64,000 bases of DNA from Lepidodermella squamata (Eukaryota; Gastrotricha), in the NCBI GenBank assembly GCA_047495785.1, contig JBLDXI010000054.1:3286001-3350000 (forward strand), given 5' to 3'. The first letter of the stretch is position 1. Each line of letters begins with the position of its first letter. The notes under the pieces are model-generated. The model ran no database searches. It had not been told where the DNA came from and saw only the letters and a program-made list of their open reading frames with translations. Below, piece by piece: positions 16,175-29,461 of this stretch. Made by a program: the position numbers and the translations under genes.

Positions 16175-19100
16175 ATGGATGACGGCGGACCATCTAGGTA
16201 TGAACTTTGGACCATATCATCGAGTTTGTATCCGGCTTGTGTTTCAGTCCCATTATCCGATCTTCTTTTAAATTGAAAAATCCTTGCGCTACTCAATTGT
16301 CAGTAACAGTGAATAATCAATCACCTGCTGCAAGTTTCCTGTCAAATACTACTGTTTCACCTTTGACTGGCTTCAGAGAGTCTGCAACTGTGACCGACGT
16401 ATCATGGGCAACTGCATTCGAGACTCCAAGTAAGTCTGACTAAAATTTGTTAGCAAAATCTTGTGCAAATATTATTTCCATTTTAAGCCAAGCCAAATTT
16501 AACTCGAGATGACAAAGGCAGCATCAATGAAGTTTTTACCACAACCATAGCGGACCCATCCAACAATCAGCCTCAGCAGTCCGAAATGGACATAACATTC
16601 GGTGACCTTTCATCATCCAGCAATTCATCTGCTGAGAACAGGGAAACTTCTGGCGTCCACAGTCGACCAGTTGACCCCTCCCCGTCCAAATTGCCGTTGA
16701 CAACTGCTGAAGTACTTTCGACGTTTCGAACGAGTGCGCTAAAGAGATCCTCATACCCCAAGCCTCCATCACCTATGAACAGTAGGCGAATAGTTTTGAA
16801 GCATCTTTAAAACTTTAAATTTCGTTTTTCCAGTTATCAAAAGCTCGGCTTTTTACAGCACTCCGAAAGCAGATCGCCAAGTTTTAAAAATGTTAGACCC
16901 TCCTGCATCAGCTATTGTCCCGTCCAAAGAATCTAACTCTTCATCATCGCTAAGAATAAAGGCTTCATGTCCGTGTGGTAAATGCTCATGCCCTGCGATC
17001 TACGTCCAAGACACGAGTGCCCAAACTGAAGACTCGGGCATGGGTGATACTACGGCGTCAACCAATGACAATGACTACGAAATGGGAGGTTTAACGCAGC
17101 TGGTGGCTCAGGAGATAGGAAAATTCGATGGATTTACTCAGCAGTCAATTCAGGAAACTGCGAAAATTAATCGCATTCGACCTCGAACAGCTGTGCATTT
17201 TAAGGATGCTGTGAATGAATTCGAAGAGTATGATAAGCCTCAGCCTAAAGCTTTTTCTACTGCAAAGAGACCCAATCCTAAACCTGGCATGAAAAAGGAT
17301 TTTGATGCGAAAAAGCTTTTTGGTGACGATTTACCACCGTTGACAAAGACCGAAGCCGAGCACCCGCCGACTGCATCGGGTCCTGAAAACTTTGTTGGAT
17401 TTAAAAAAGCATCTGGGGGAACTTTGCCCAAAGCATCCGTTGACGTTCGGAAACTATTCGGCGACGTATTCGATGAGATCCAAAGCTTAGCTGAAACCGA
17501 CGATCCGGATATTCTTGTGCCTAAGAAGCCATTGGTGCCACAAAAATCAGCTCTCAAACGCACTGCCCCATCTGTGAAGAAATCGACCGCTTTCAAGCCT
17601 CCTTCAAGGCATTTGAATTCTTCTGTGACCGAGCCGATCGTTCCAAAACTGGCGAAAAATATTTTCGGAGATGATTTTCCGCTAGATTTGCCGAAGGATA
17701 ATTTAGTTGGTGGAGGATTTCAGTCTGCTCGAAAAGCCATAGAAAAAGCCAAGCCCGACTCTGAGGCTATCAGCGGGCCATCGGCCGAGGCTGTAGCAAA
17801 AGCCCGGTCAATTTTCGGAGACGATGATTTGAATGAAATTCTCGCTGTGCCAATTCGACCATCCGAGAAAGTTGGTTTTCAACCGAGTCGAAATATTGCT
17901 CCAGTTGAAGATACAGTCGTGACACCTGTCAAAGCGGAACTTCAGTCATCGTTTGTTGCCGGTGAAGGTAGTGACGTTGAGTCCGTTTACGATGAGGACG
18001 TCGATTCAAACTCACCAGCTGCCGAGCCCGAGCCTGCAATAGAGGAGGAATACAATTTCTCAATTCCGCCCGAGTTTTTCATGCAGCCTTCCGATCAAAG
18101 CTTGGCGTTTGGCGACAACAAGTTGCTTGAAGCTCGTGCCCAGCAGAGTCGTATTATTTCAGAAAAGCGATCCAGTTCTGCATCGCCGTCGAAATCTCGA
18201 TCCTCTGGAATAATGTGGCGGACTAGAAGCTTTGCCGCTGAGGGGACTTTGAAGTCGATTGCAAATTTAACCCCAGATTTTACTGACTCGGGGGCACCTT
18301 TGGACCAGTCGATTCTACAACTCGTTACCAATCCGTATTTTTGTTACCGTTTCCCGGCTCAATTAAATGATGATGGCAGTGTCATCTTTCAATGGACGTC
18401 TATTGATGGTGGTTTGATGGTCACGGCTCCTGATGGCTCGATTGGATGGGAAGAATTGAACACGTGCTTATTATCCACACCTGGTGTAGATCCACGCCTC
18501 ATACCCGACGGCTGGGTGGAAAATCACTATCGATGGATCGTCTGGAAGTTGGCGAGGGAAGTTTTCGCATTTCGGAAAGATTTCCCTGACCCGGCCTCTC
18601 GATTCAACGCTGAATGTGTTGCGCAGCAGCTGAAATATCGCTATGATCGCGAAATCGAGTCGTGTAAAAGGTCTTGCATTCGGAAAATAGTCGAAAAGGA
18701 CAGCAGTCCGAAAAACGTGATGGTCCTATGCGTTTCACGAGTCATTCAAGGCAACACAACGCCAGAGCAGACTGAAGATGACCAGCATTCGAAAGATTCA
18801 ACAAGTTCTGGTTCTCATTTTGGCGGATCGACTCAAATTGAATTAACCGATGGCTGGTATTCAATTACATGCAGCCTCGACCCTCCTTTGCAACGAATGG
18901 TTGCGTTCAACCGCATTTTTGTCGGTTGTAAACTGGTTATAGCGGGAGCTGATTTGAATGGTGAGAAATTGACCGATAATAAGTTTAATTCTATATCGAA
19001 CACTTTGTTTTGAAGGATTGAATGATGGAGTTGATCCACTGCACATACCGCCGGGTTGTCATTTACGAATCTGTGCCAACTCTACTCGGCTGGTTAAAAA

Positions 19101-21533
19101 ATGGTGGTCAGCAAAGTTGGGATTTTCAAGTCTCAGAAGGCTGGCCGTGCCGATTCGGTCACTGTTCCCGGGTGGTGGGAACGCGAATGCTGTGAAAGTT
19201 GTTGTTTCGCGAGTGTATCCTACGCTCTATGTCGAAAAGAAAACTCTGTCCAGTGGTGTTACGGATTGCATCTATCGGCTTGAGGCTGATGAAGCAGCTG
19301 AAGCTGAGAGGTCAAAAGCTGCGCAAGAGAAGAAAATGGAGGAACTGATGCAGAAATTGAGTGCTGAAAACCAGTCACCAGGCCAATCGCCGAGACCAAA
19401 CGCTAAAAGGTAAGTGATCGTTAACAAGTGGAAATTGGGGTTGGGTTTGGCGAAGTTTTTGTATTCGTGAGTATTTGATGCCACTTCAATGGTCCATTGA
19501 CGAGGAAATTTGTTTATAACCAAACCATTTACCGCTAAGAAAACGATCACAAGGCCTAGAGCATTCTTATTGTTTTTAAATTAATAACGACGACAATCTC
19601 GGGAAAGTAGTTTGCCGGTAATTTATTCCAGGTTTCGATGATAGAGCAAAGCCGGTGGTAGGGTTCGATTGATTTCTTGTTTTCGATGGTCGTTGCGAAA
19701 CTAATTTCGATTAATATGGGTGACTGGTCGCGACTCGAATACCCGATCATTTTATTCATTCCGGCCGGAAGCTATAGCTCGTGGGGTATAGATAGAATGG
19801 ACAGTTATTCACGGGTTTGAAATTCAACGGCTAATATCTTGTTCCCTTCGGTTCAACTTATCCTGCGGAATAGAAGTGGCTGGCACATTACGCAGTGTTT
19901 TATGGGTTCCTTCTAAGCTTCGCCAAACGTAAACGTCAGTGCTGATGTACACTCAACCAGTAGCACCCTGGTACACATAAAACACCCTGATTGCCTTCAT
20001 TGCCTGATTGTTTCATAAAATTACAAGAAAAACTGGTTTAAGCCGTGGTGAAAGTCCGCACACTTTTCGCGATTTGCGTGAAAATTCTTAAAATTCGCCA
20101 AACCTCATTTCCCCCGTTTTAATGGTCCGATTGGTTCTTCATTTTTCGCAAACCTGTGACTCCCGTTTTCCTTTTTTTTAGGCGGAAAATTACTCAGACT
20201 GAGCTGAAAGAAATGTGCACTGGTGAAGAAATAGCTGCTGCAATTCGTGATTCTAATGACCCGGAATATGTCCAGCAACTGTTGACCGATGCGCAGCGGC
20301 GAGCTCTCGAGCAGCACATGGCGAGCCGGAACGAAAAAATGGCCCGAAAACTGCAAAACGCCCTACAAGAAGCCCGAGCTGATCAGTCGAGCATTACGCG
20401 CAATGTTACCCCAGTTCTGAAAATATTCCTCGTCGGCCTGTCAGCGTTAGACAGGCAGTATGAAACAAGCGCTGTTCTGTCGATCTGGCGCCCGCCCGAA
20501 AACGCAAAAGAACTGCTTCACGAGGGTCAGGCATACTATTTCCATAACGTTTCAGTTTCACGACCGCCGTCCGGGTCCGTTTTTCTGCTGAATGGTACTC
20601 AACACACTGCTTGGCATCCGGTGAAAGGTGCTGCTGTAGAAGACATTTACATCGAACGAGCCGACGCGCCTCTGAAAGAAATTCAGTCAATTTTGACGAA
20701 TAACAAATTATTGAACTACACGAATCGAGAAATCGATGTTGTTGGCATTGTTTTGCGATCGAATTTCGAACAAGGCGGTGGTAAACGGGTGTATTTTAGC
20801 GACGCAGAGGGCGACATTGGCCTACTGCAGGGAACTTCTGTCGCTTTCAACACCTTCGTAAATGGCGACTGTTCTCGGCAATCGAATCCGGGCGTTTTTG
20901 TTGCGACGAATTTGCGCCTCAACAACGCGAATCAAAGCTTCTCATCGTCTTGCGTGCAAATTTTATTCGCGCAGGACTACTCAATGTTTTACTATCTACC
21001 TGCGTCAACGACCTCAATACCGCCGCGAATCGCTTCGAATTACCGACATTTAGAGGCCGCTATCAAAATTGCACTAGCGAATCGGGCTTCTCTCGCCGAT
21101 TCTGGTCTGAAAAAACTTGAAGCAACCGTTAAGTGAGTGGCGAAAAAATCCGCCTTAATTTCGTAATTTTGGATTTTATTCCAGGCTTTCGCCTCAATGT
21201 GATGAAACAGTGCGTGGTGCTAGTCGGCAGAGTTTTTCCACCGGTTCGCTAGAATCTGGGCCACAGCGGCCTGGTTCATCGGCTAAAACTCCAGCCTCGA
21301 CACGCTTGACCGGCCCGGAACTGCAGAAGCGAAAAATGGAGCAATTGGACCGCTATTGTGCGGCCGCAGTGGATTCGAGTCTACTTATGCCGTCGCCGTT
21401 GCCGGTCGAATCTACCTCATCTAAATCGCGAAATGTCCTGAGACGCGCCTTCAAACCGCCTGTGATGAATAATACGAATAATACAAGCCTAGGCGGAGGG
21501 CCGTCGACGTCTGACTCATCGCCTAAAAAGTGA
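16175..21533 (+). CDS. BRCA2: BRCA2, RAD51 mediator in homologous recombination
   Basis: Loads RAD51 on ssDNA during double-strand-break repair in the nucleus. Seven phase-matched exons (16175-16197, 16248-16429, 16488-16781, 16834-18960, 19016-19409, 20182-21132, 21185-21533) sum to 1,440 codons. N-terminal motif SWATAFETP resembles the SWSSSLATPP block of vertebrate BRCA2. BRC-type repeats lie at about residues 305-520. The DSS1/DNA-binding domain follows: helical domain from about 640, OB1 with DGWVENHYRWIVWKLA (about 725) and LKYRYDREI, then LTDGWYSI (about 837), the ANSTR...KLGF segment, a charged coiled tower at about 960-1075 interrupted by the 772-nt intron 19410-20181, then OB2/OB3 with VILSIWRP-like VLSIWRPPE and VVGIVLRS. 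The basic Ser-rich tail ends at 1439. It is less than half the human length, mostly from a shorter BRC region. AATAAA at 21750-21755. Confidence 0.95.
17247..17890 (+). repeat. array of BRC-type RAD51-binding repeats
   Basis: Within BRCA2 exon 4. Cores with the FxxA RAD51-contact motif: FSTA (residue about 307), FKKA followed by SGG (about 356, the best match to the vertebrate FxTASGK consensus) and FQSA (about 462). Two further units are degenerate at this position (FKPP about 420, FQPS about 515). Four units end in an L/I-F-G-D sequence (KKLFGDD, RKLFGDV, KNIFGDD, RSIFGDD), matching the second LF contact of a BRC repeat. Confidence 0.8.
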
Positions 21534-21846
21534 CCCAGGTTTTTAACTAGTCCTTGATTTTGTAATATCTAACGTAAAATTTGTGATTATCAATTGCCGC
21601 GGCTGGACCAAATGCAATCTTTATTGTTCAGAGTTCTTTCCGTTTTCTTATATATACACACAAATGAGACTAAAAAATGTACAACTGTTGACCGTTGAAC
21701 CGCAAAAATACATTGTTTATCTTTGAAATTGAAAATGAGCGGACGAGTTAATAAAAAGTGAAATCAGTATTATTACATGATGTCATATATTTATTGTTTC
21801 ATTCATTTTCGTAAGAAATTCAGTGGGCAGTGTGACATAGTAAAAA
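21534..21846. terminator. convergent 3' ends of BRCA2 and the Frizzled-CRD gene
   Basis: AATAAA on the plus strand at 21750-21755 for BRCA2 and on the minus strand at 21790-21795 for the receptor gene. The two 3' UTRs therefore probably overlap by tens of bases. Confidence 0.7.
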
Positions 21847-24524
21847 TTAAACGTAAAATAACTCTCTCGTAGTAGCAGAATTCGGCTGCTGTTGGTTGTC
21901 GCTATCTTGAGGCGCTGTTTGCCTCACATGCTTTTGACCAGATAGAATTGGAGTGATTATAAGCGGCGTCAGCGGCATTGTCCGCGTCGGATAAGGCCCG
22001 AAACTGTTGTTACCCAGTTCGAGGCTGTCCGGCTTTTTCGGCATCGTAGGGGGCGTGATGTCAACAGGTGGTTGCGAAATTGTCATAGGCGGCAGTGGCT
22101 TCATCGGCGCCATGTTGGTGCCCATCTCAACGCGCTTGTGATCAGTTTGCTGAGGCGTTTGATTGTTCGGGGCGTTGAGACGGGCGGCTTCGTCGAGAAA
22201 TAGCGTTATGCTGTATTTCGTCGGGGTTAAAGCTCGTTTTGCAGGTAATTTCACGGCACTGTTACTGCTCGGTTGCTGCGGTGAGGCATCCTGTTTATTA
22301 GTGCCAACATCTGCCGTAGATGTTAAGCTACTGACAACCTTTGTTCTCGGCCTGCTTTGACGAGTTTGAGCTGTGCTTGCGGTGTTGTTTTGGCTGGGAA
22401 GAGGTGGTTTTTTCGTGATTGTTGCGTCGCCGTTAAATTTGCGGCGATTTGACTCTAGCGAAGGCGATGTTTGCGAGCAGACCGTTGCAGTGGTCACCGT
22501 GCGGCTACGTCGCATCGAAGAAACTGGCTCGAAAACCTCACGCTGCTGGAAACCAGGCCGGTGCTGCCACACCGGCGCCAAGTCAGACCGTTCAAGGTCA
22601 GGCTGGCTTTTCGATATCAGCTGGTTCTGAAAGCGGACTCGGCTTTTTGGACTCAGAGGTAGTGTATGACTGTTAACTTGGTTAGTGCTGTTAGCTGTTC
22701 GGGAATGCATTTCCACTGATTTTTCAAAATTCATTGAAACTGAGGAGGCGATGTTATTGGAATTGCGCTGATTTTCCGAATTTTTTTGCGGGATGTCACC
22801 TGATCGTTTCCAAGACACCGAGGGACGGCGCGCTTGTTGCCATAAGCTGTCGGCGAAGCTATTCGACTGAGGTGGCGGTGCGAAGCGACCACTTTCGTAA
22901 TTTTGATCGGGCTGAAAAATTAAAAAAAAACAATCTGAGTGTAAAAGTCTTTGTCCTATATCGATCGCTATGCTTTGATTCAGGATTTTTTGCTCATTTC
23001 TACCTACCTGAGAACCAACCCAGTGATTACTGGAACTAAGGCGATTTCTATCCAGCATATTGTTGTCGCGATGGTCGGCGAATTTGTTGTAAAGTGAGCG
23101 GGAAACCGTATTATTGTTAGACGCATAGTTGCTCGCAATCAGTGCCGATTCGTCAACGTCGTACACCGAAAGGGTCTTACATTGTTCCTCGGTCATTTCG
23201 CCGCCACCAGTTATGGAATACGGCCGCTTTTTACGACTACTTGGTTCAGAATTCGGTCGCATGTCCTGAAGGCTGGCATCAGTCAGAATCGGTCGAGTAC
23301 TGGCTGACTTTGGGACTGACCGTCTACAGGTGCACAAGCAGGATAAAAATCGGCTACAACAATTTCTGCTTTCGTATTGCTGATGCCGTTTCGGCCGCGG
23401 TTGAGTGCATGCTGAGTCAGCACAGACTTGGAAATAACATCGGACCAGCGCGATTGAGACCGATAACAAGACCAGCAATGAGATGAATACAGAGATTGAG
23501 ACCAGTAAAACCAAATTACTCGACGGCTCTTCAAGGCTCATTTCATGAGATCCCTATAAAAAATTCGAGATATAAGTTTATTTGAATATATTTCATTTTT
23601 TGCGTTCAATTCCTACCTCTCTTTTTGGCACGTGACTGCTATCAATGACTATAGAATCATGATCGCCGTGGGTTTGAAGGTGGTTAGCAATTTGAGCAGG
23701 TACAATGTTAGCAGCAGCCATGTTTCGAATGGCTTGCCGCGAAGCTTGAAGCGCCATGACGTTAGAAACCGGGTAATAGCATTCCTGCTCGCCATCTAAA
23801 AAATTCGAAGTCACGAAAGTAATTTTAAATACTTAATCTATTTTCGAACCTTTCGGCGGCAATCTATCACATGAGAACGCTGTCGGCCAGTCGAAGCCGT
23901 TTCTATGAAGCCAAGTGTGGCATTCGTCTTGGATCGATTGGCACATTTCAGCGCAGGGTGGTCGGGAAATTACCAGCATTTCGGTATATGGAAAAACTGA
24001 AATAATAATTAACAAAATTAATGTGAAAATAATTGCACTTGGATTCGCCTCTTACCTATCGCTTTCTCCGAGCAAACCGGAAAATAAAAAATGCACAAGA
24101 AAATGGGCAAGAGAGGCGAGCATTTGCTTCGTAAAATCCAGTTGAATCTCTTGATCTGAGCGGCAGCGTCAGCCTGCGTAGCTTGACCCCATTCGTTCGG
24201 CACAAACGTCAAATTATACAAACTGTTAATAGAAAAATAAGCTGCTCGTGCAGTTCAGAACAAAAACAATACATACCTCGTTTGGCAAATTGGCTCTTTG
24301 ATCTGAGCGCAAACAGCGGTTTTGACTGGATCTACGCCTTGAAGATAGCGCCGATGATGCGACTTGACGCCATCAGGTGGCCGCCAATTTTCGGACGAAT
24401 TTTGTAATTTGCTGTAATTTGCTACCCAGTCATCTGATGAAGATAAGTTGAATGTCGGCGCAGAACAGGCACATCCGAAAAAATATGATGTTAGCAGCAG
24501 CAATGATGGCGCTATAGAGCGCAT
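21847..24524 (-). CDS. single-pass receptor with Frizzled-type cysteine-rich domain
   Basis: Probable cell-surface Wnt- or lipid-binding receptor. Phase-matched exons: 24277-24524, 24056-24222, 23850-23996, 23617-23795, 23008-23553 and 21847-22911; 783 aa. Signal peptide at 1-20. The CRD has all ten cysteines (72, 80, 117, 126, 133, 153, 157, 164, 181, 193) and the Frizzled hallmarks YNLTFVPNEWG, KCSPLLPIFLC, FYFPVC, PPCAEMC and GFDWPTAFSCD. One membrane span at about 260-284 is followed by Cys-rich and then Pro/Ser/Asn-rich disordered sequence of about 500 aa, with SH3-type proline motifs (KKPPLPSQ, MKPLPPM, PTMPKKP). There is no 7-TM region, kringle, Ig, netrin or kinase domain, so it is not Frizzled, Smoothened, ROR, MuSK or SFRP. 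The 96-nt last intron is in frame and could be retained. CRD identity is secure; ligand and signalling role are unknown. Confidence 0.88.
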
Positions 24525-27500
24525 AGCGGGAAACCTATCGCCTCAATGTTATTCGAAGAATTTTGTATTAAAAAATGATGAAAAATCTACAAAAATAAAG
24601 CAGAATATTTTTGAAACTATGAATAAGTAAGTGAGAAGATCACGTAGATATCAACAGAGATCAGCATAGTATTGAGGTGGCGTAAAATGCTATAGATTGG
24701 ATTGGTGCGTGATACAAAAATGGGCCAACCTTGCGGCCCAGCTAGGAACATGTAAAGTGGGTATAATTGGTCGGCAAACAGTCGAGTGCTCGCATCCTAG
24801 TGTATTGTCAGATCGCCGCTCACAACGGAAGCACGTTAAAACGCTCGACAGCCTCAAATGCGGAAATATACCGTTTTTCGCAAAGGTGGTAAGTGCTGGT
24901 GCGACCGAGAGCGCGTCTGTCAACTGCGCCGGGGGAGATTTGTTTCCCCTTCCACCATTCAAGCGTGATTCCTTTTTCGGAAAGTAACACTAGCTGCGGT
25001 TAATGAAAGCCGGTGTTTGTGCCATCGTGATATATATTTATACAGAGCATCGAGCCGGATGGGCGTATCGTCGCCGAGCGTAATATATACACTGTACTAT
25101 ACAGCAAAGACGAAACAAGTGATAAATAATAGCCACAAAAGATGGACACATGCATGCCCTAAGCTCTTGACACAATAAGAAGATCCGTCTCGCCAATCTA
25201 TTTCAGCGAAAAATAAAAATTTATATTACTAGTTATGTAATATTCGATCGCGCTGCCCGCAATTAGACTGTGAAGAAGGGTGCGCTAATCCGCGCTTACG
25301 CCTCGGACAATTTTATATTTTTAATACTAGCCATAACGTCGGCTCTTGAACTGATCAATATCAGTGGTTGTTTTAACACGGTGTCGGTGCAGGGCGCGAT
25401 TTGAATGAACTGCCATCGTCTTTTTCATAAAAATTGACAACAAACGTGATGGCGTAAAAGACAGACAAGCTGTTATCGCATCGCTGATAGCGGCCAATAA
25501 AAATCGCTAATTTTATTGATAACGATGAATAGGGGACTGCGAAAAAAACTAGGAAAAATGATCCTTAGCAGCAATTAATTATACAGGTAAGCGACATCAA
25601 TTCAAAAATTATTCATGCATAAGTCAATTTTTTAAATAAAATATCAGTAGTAGGTATATTAGTAGGTGTAATAAAACTGGGAGCCAGAGATTTAGCATAT
25701 AACTACGCACATTTGTGGCTTGAAGCGGCATATTACACTTATATAAGGATGATATGATGATAGCTAAAAACAATAAATAAAAGACACACAAAGTAAATAG
25801 TAAATAGCGAGAGTCGCGCCGCTGAGCGCCTAATTTTATGTTCCTGTACAAGATCGCCAGCAGATAAAACAATGCCGAAAGGTGCTTCTTGTACATAACT
25901 ACCTTTTACAACTTTAATGCTTCGCTGGCTCCATAAATCATGTACTTGTTCCAATAAGGCTATTCGGCTGCAGAGAGGCATCCGGAAGTTCCTAATACTT
26001 TTGTTTTAGCTCGGGCTAGAAAAAACATTCTCCACGCAAAACTTTTCATCGGATCATCGCATTATCGCGCAATTGCCCAATAAACTCTATGACCCCCCTG
26101 AAAAACGCGGTTTAACAACATCATTCTCCAGCTAGCAACAAGCAAACAAGATACTGGTTTTAAGGTAAACATTGAAACGAGTAAAGGCCGCGATAAAATT
26201 TACCGAATGATATTGTCTAGCTGAAATTATCAATTTCAGGTGCATGACGGGCGGCAAAGAAAAACAAAAACATAATAACCATTATGCTATTTTTAACCAA
26301 ATTATTTAAAGAAAACCTATGTATCATTTATCTCAGATGATTATGAGAGAAAAAATTGAATAAATTTAATATACCTCAGTGATCCTATAGTCATTGACAC
26401 CAGAGACGAGATCTGAAAAGACCTGCGTTACGCGCAAATGCTCCGGATTCATTGAGATTTCAGAAACTCATCAAATTGATGGGGGAAAGCTTTAAATTGA
26501 GGTGCATATCATTATATATAAAGCCAAAAATATATGATCGTTTCGCACCGCACCTTGTGCTCATTTTGCGCGCGTCGAGAAAAGCTGCGGCTCAAAAGGA
26601 AAGAAATTAACAGAAGTTGTCAAAAATAATCCACCCGGCAAAATGAAAGTAATGCTCACAATATATTATAATAACAATGCACGAAATAAATGGTAAGACA
26701 GACACGTTAGGGATCTTAGACGGGTGTATAGCGGAAGTTTACGGCGAAAATGATTACAACGCTGATGTTTGTAGGCGCCGGGACATTGAGCAGTTAGCGG
26801 CGTGATATGATCAGCTATAGCATTCATTTCAACAGCTGTGCTGCTAAGTTTTAAGCAACCAGCGCCCAAAAATCAAGTTGCTATTGATTTCATGTCACCG
26901 CGCCATTGAAAGGGTCATAACGCCGGGCGTTGGGGAAGCTAATAAAATTGAAATATACTACGGGTCTATTTCGGACTTGCCAGATAATAATAATTATTTT
27001 GATATCGCGCGCGCGCGGAAGATGCGCGTCTGCGAAAGAGCAGTTATATTCGTGAAATCGAGCCAGCAGCGCCGATTTTAATTGCCGTTTTGACGAGTCT
27101 CCCAGAGCGCACCTCACTCAATAGTCGCGGCGCATGAGAGCTTGAGGCGCAGAGGGCGAGACACTAAAATTATTATTGTTGTTTACTGTTTAGAAGAAAA
27201 CCCTCCGCGGCTACGTTTTCGGTCAACATTCACAGAAATGTGTCACAGCTCTTCCTCTGGTTTCTCCTCCTTTCCTCATACTGTGTATTGATAAAATAAC
27301 AGACTACGGCAAACATGCCAAGCCCTAAATTCTCGCGCAGCTCAGAAAACAATACACCTTGTTTCTTTACTTTCGATTTATATCTCTTCGTGAAAAATAC
27401 GTTTTAACAACAGCATATGGGAAGTCTGAATTTCATCTTTATTCACGTTTTTTCTGGTATGTAAAAGACTAAAACATAAAAAATAACCGATTTCATAGAG

Positions 27501-27708
27501 ATTAGGCACATTTTTACGAGTTTCCATTGTAAAAATAAACAATTATTATTAACCATATTTTGAAGAAATGGGGAAGAACATATTTGAAGTAATGACATCA
27601 TGTCCCCAGACTTTTGGCGTAGGAACATCAGATACAACGTGATCACAGAACGATTTTACGGGAAATGTTCATGTTTAGGATATGTTTAACGTAGCGATAT
27701 TCCGACTA
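24525..27708. other. 3.2-kb intergenic region upstream of the Frizzled-CRD gene
   Basis: AT-rich, with TATA-like strings near 25030 and 26515, a CGCGCGCG run near 27010 and no ORF longer than about 100 codons with domain-like content. A minus-strand AATAAA (27438-27443) probably serves the gene ending at 27709. Likely regulatory DNA of the receptor gene; I see no RNA gene. Confidence 0.4.
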
Positions 27709-29461
27709 TCAAGTCAGAGTTCCAGACCAGTTGATTGGATTGTAAGCTAGAACACGACGCTCGTGCTCAAGTTCGCGGTTACGCTCTTCGACAACTCGCT
27801 GCTTTCGATCAGCCGCCAACTGGAGTGGATATAAAAACTCATTTTCTTAATAAATTGTATTAAGGCGGCTCTTACCCGATGATTATCGTGCGAGAATTGT
27901 CGCAGGTACATACGCTTTTGCCATTCAGCTCTCGCGTCTTCGCGGAGACATTCCTTATCGTATTCGATAGCAGCTGTGGCTTCGGATAGATCGAGGTGGA
28001 ACCGTTTTCTAGACCTATTCCATTGCTCCTCCATCTGCTGTTTCAAGATCCCTCGCATGTGACGCCTTAAAATATAAAGATTGATTAAAATTGATGTGTT
28101 TTCAATTCAGACTATCGTTTAGTAGAATTAAATTTCAAAAATTGGCACCTAACTCGAAATATGCATAGGTATCTGTGATTTTTCGAATAATTTCGTTAAA
28201 CCGGGTTCTCTAGGTCCTGCTCGAGGCCTTTCTCGGGCTATTAAGCCGGGTTCTCAAAGCGACGATGAGGCCTCGAACAGAAAATTACTCATCATTTTAA
28301 AGACATTTTATTGAGTTTCTGAGGATTATCCCAAAAATTGCGGATAATTCTGAAAGAGTATTTTTGAACTAAAAATCTATAAAGTTTGATTCCACAGAAA
28401 ATGAGACCAATCTTTTACTTACAGGGTGTCTAGATTTCTCAATCATATGTTGATACAAATTTACCTATAAAGGCGAAATAGGTCTGAAGTAAAGCCATTT
28501 ATATGTGCCACAGTCTAATAAATAATTCAGTTTCATTCCCAAATGCAACTGTAGTTCAATGAGAAAGCTTTGAAAAAACGAGTTCTTGAGGGAATCAGAC
28601 AATATCATTGAGCTTAAATTGAAGCTAAGGTTCAGAAAAACGAACTCGTTTGACAGCTATAAGCAGTGTCAGAAATAAATGTTTGGCTGTCTTTCAATTT
28701 GCAAAAATTAATCAATTAGCACCTTGGCCTAACAGATTTTCTAAAATAAAAAAAGCTCACTTGTAGCCATCGACTTCATCTTTAGTGCCGTAGTACATTT
28801 TCGCCAGCATTTCATTGCTGTTAATGTGTTGAAGGCGACGCATGATATTAGCGCGCTGTTCATTGCGCCAGTGCCCATCAACAGTTTCCCACGAGGTGTG
28901 CTGACGCTGGGGTGCAGGCGGCAACGGGTGAATCGGCTCGAGGCGGCTAGGCAACTCCGCCGCAGCAGTCACGATCGGAGGTACCCAGCCGTAGGGAGTG
29001 CTGTAAATTAACGTTGTTGGTTCGCGATTTAGGGCAGGCGGTGCAGGAGCACTGCCGGCGACTCGAACTGAGCCGGTATCGAAGGGCGAGCAGTGAAAGG
29101 AAACGAGCGCGCGGGAGCGTTTGGTCAGCAATGGCGCTCGATTTCCGACCGACGGCGTGGCGGAACCGGCACCATTTCCGTTTTCTTCAATTCGATGCGT
29201 TGTCACGGTCAACCCACTGGCCGAAACATTCGGCTTCTCGCCGCCATCACCAGCCAAGGCCTGAGCAACTCCGTTACCACCACCACCAATGTTAGAAAGA
29301 CGAGGCAGTCCGCTACTGCTTGAAGGTTTTGGCAATGGCTGTAATTGAACAGAAATGGAAACATGAAATCTTCGAAGATAACAAGAAAACTCAAGTGAAA
29401 AAACTCAGCAAATAAAGTAAATTGAAGCGAAAAATGTGAAAGATTCAGTCACCTGCTTCAT
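27709..29461 (-). CDS. unknown charged helical protein
   Basis: I join exons 29453-29461, 28761-29338, 27876-28065 and 27709-27819 (phases match) into 295 aa. I do not recognise the family. The N-terminal 130 residues are Gly/Ser/Pro-rich and disordered, with a motif STPYGWVPP. The C-terminal half is strongly charged and predicted helical or coiled-coil (for example LKQQMEEQWNRSRKRFHL and RVVEERNRELEHERR) and ends NPINWSGTLT. This layout recalls ciliary or microtubule-associated proteins, but that is only an impression. The first exon is uncertain: MKQ is the shortest choice, and an in-frame extension upstream (KDKHVKKSMKQ) after a possible acceptor is equally plausible. AATAAA on the minus strand at 27438-27443. 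Confidence 0.65.

Noticed and set aside
22912-23007. Treating the 96-nt in-frame segment of the Frizzled-CRD gene as coding
   Set aside because: It begins GTAGGT and ends with a long T tract plus CAG, typical of an intron. Retention is possible because it is divisible by three, but splicing is the simpler model.
24690-24987. Overlapping ORFs of about 90-96 aa on both strands
   Set aside because: Neither shows a domain, membrane span, splice partner or poly(A) signal; likely non-coding upstream DNA.
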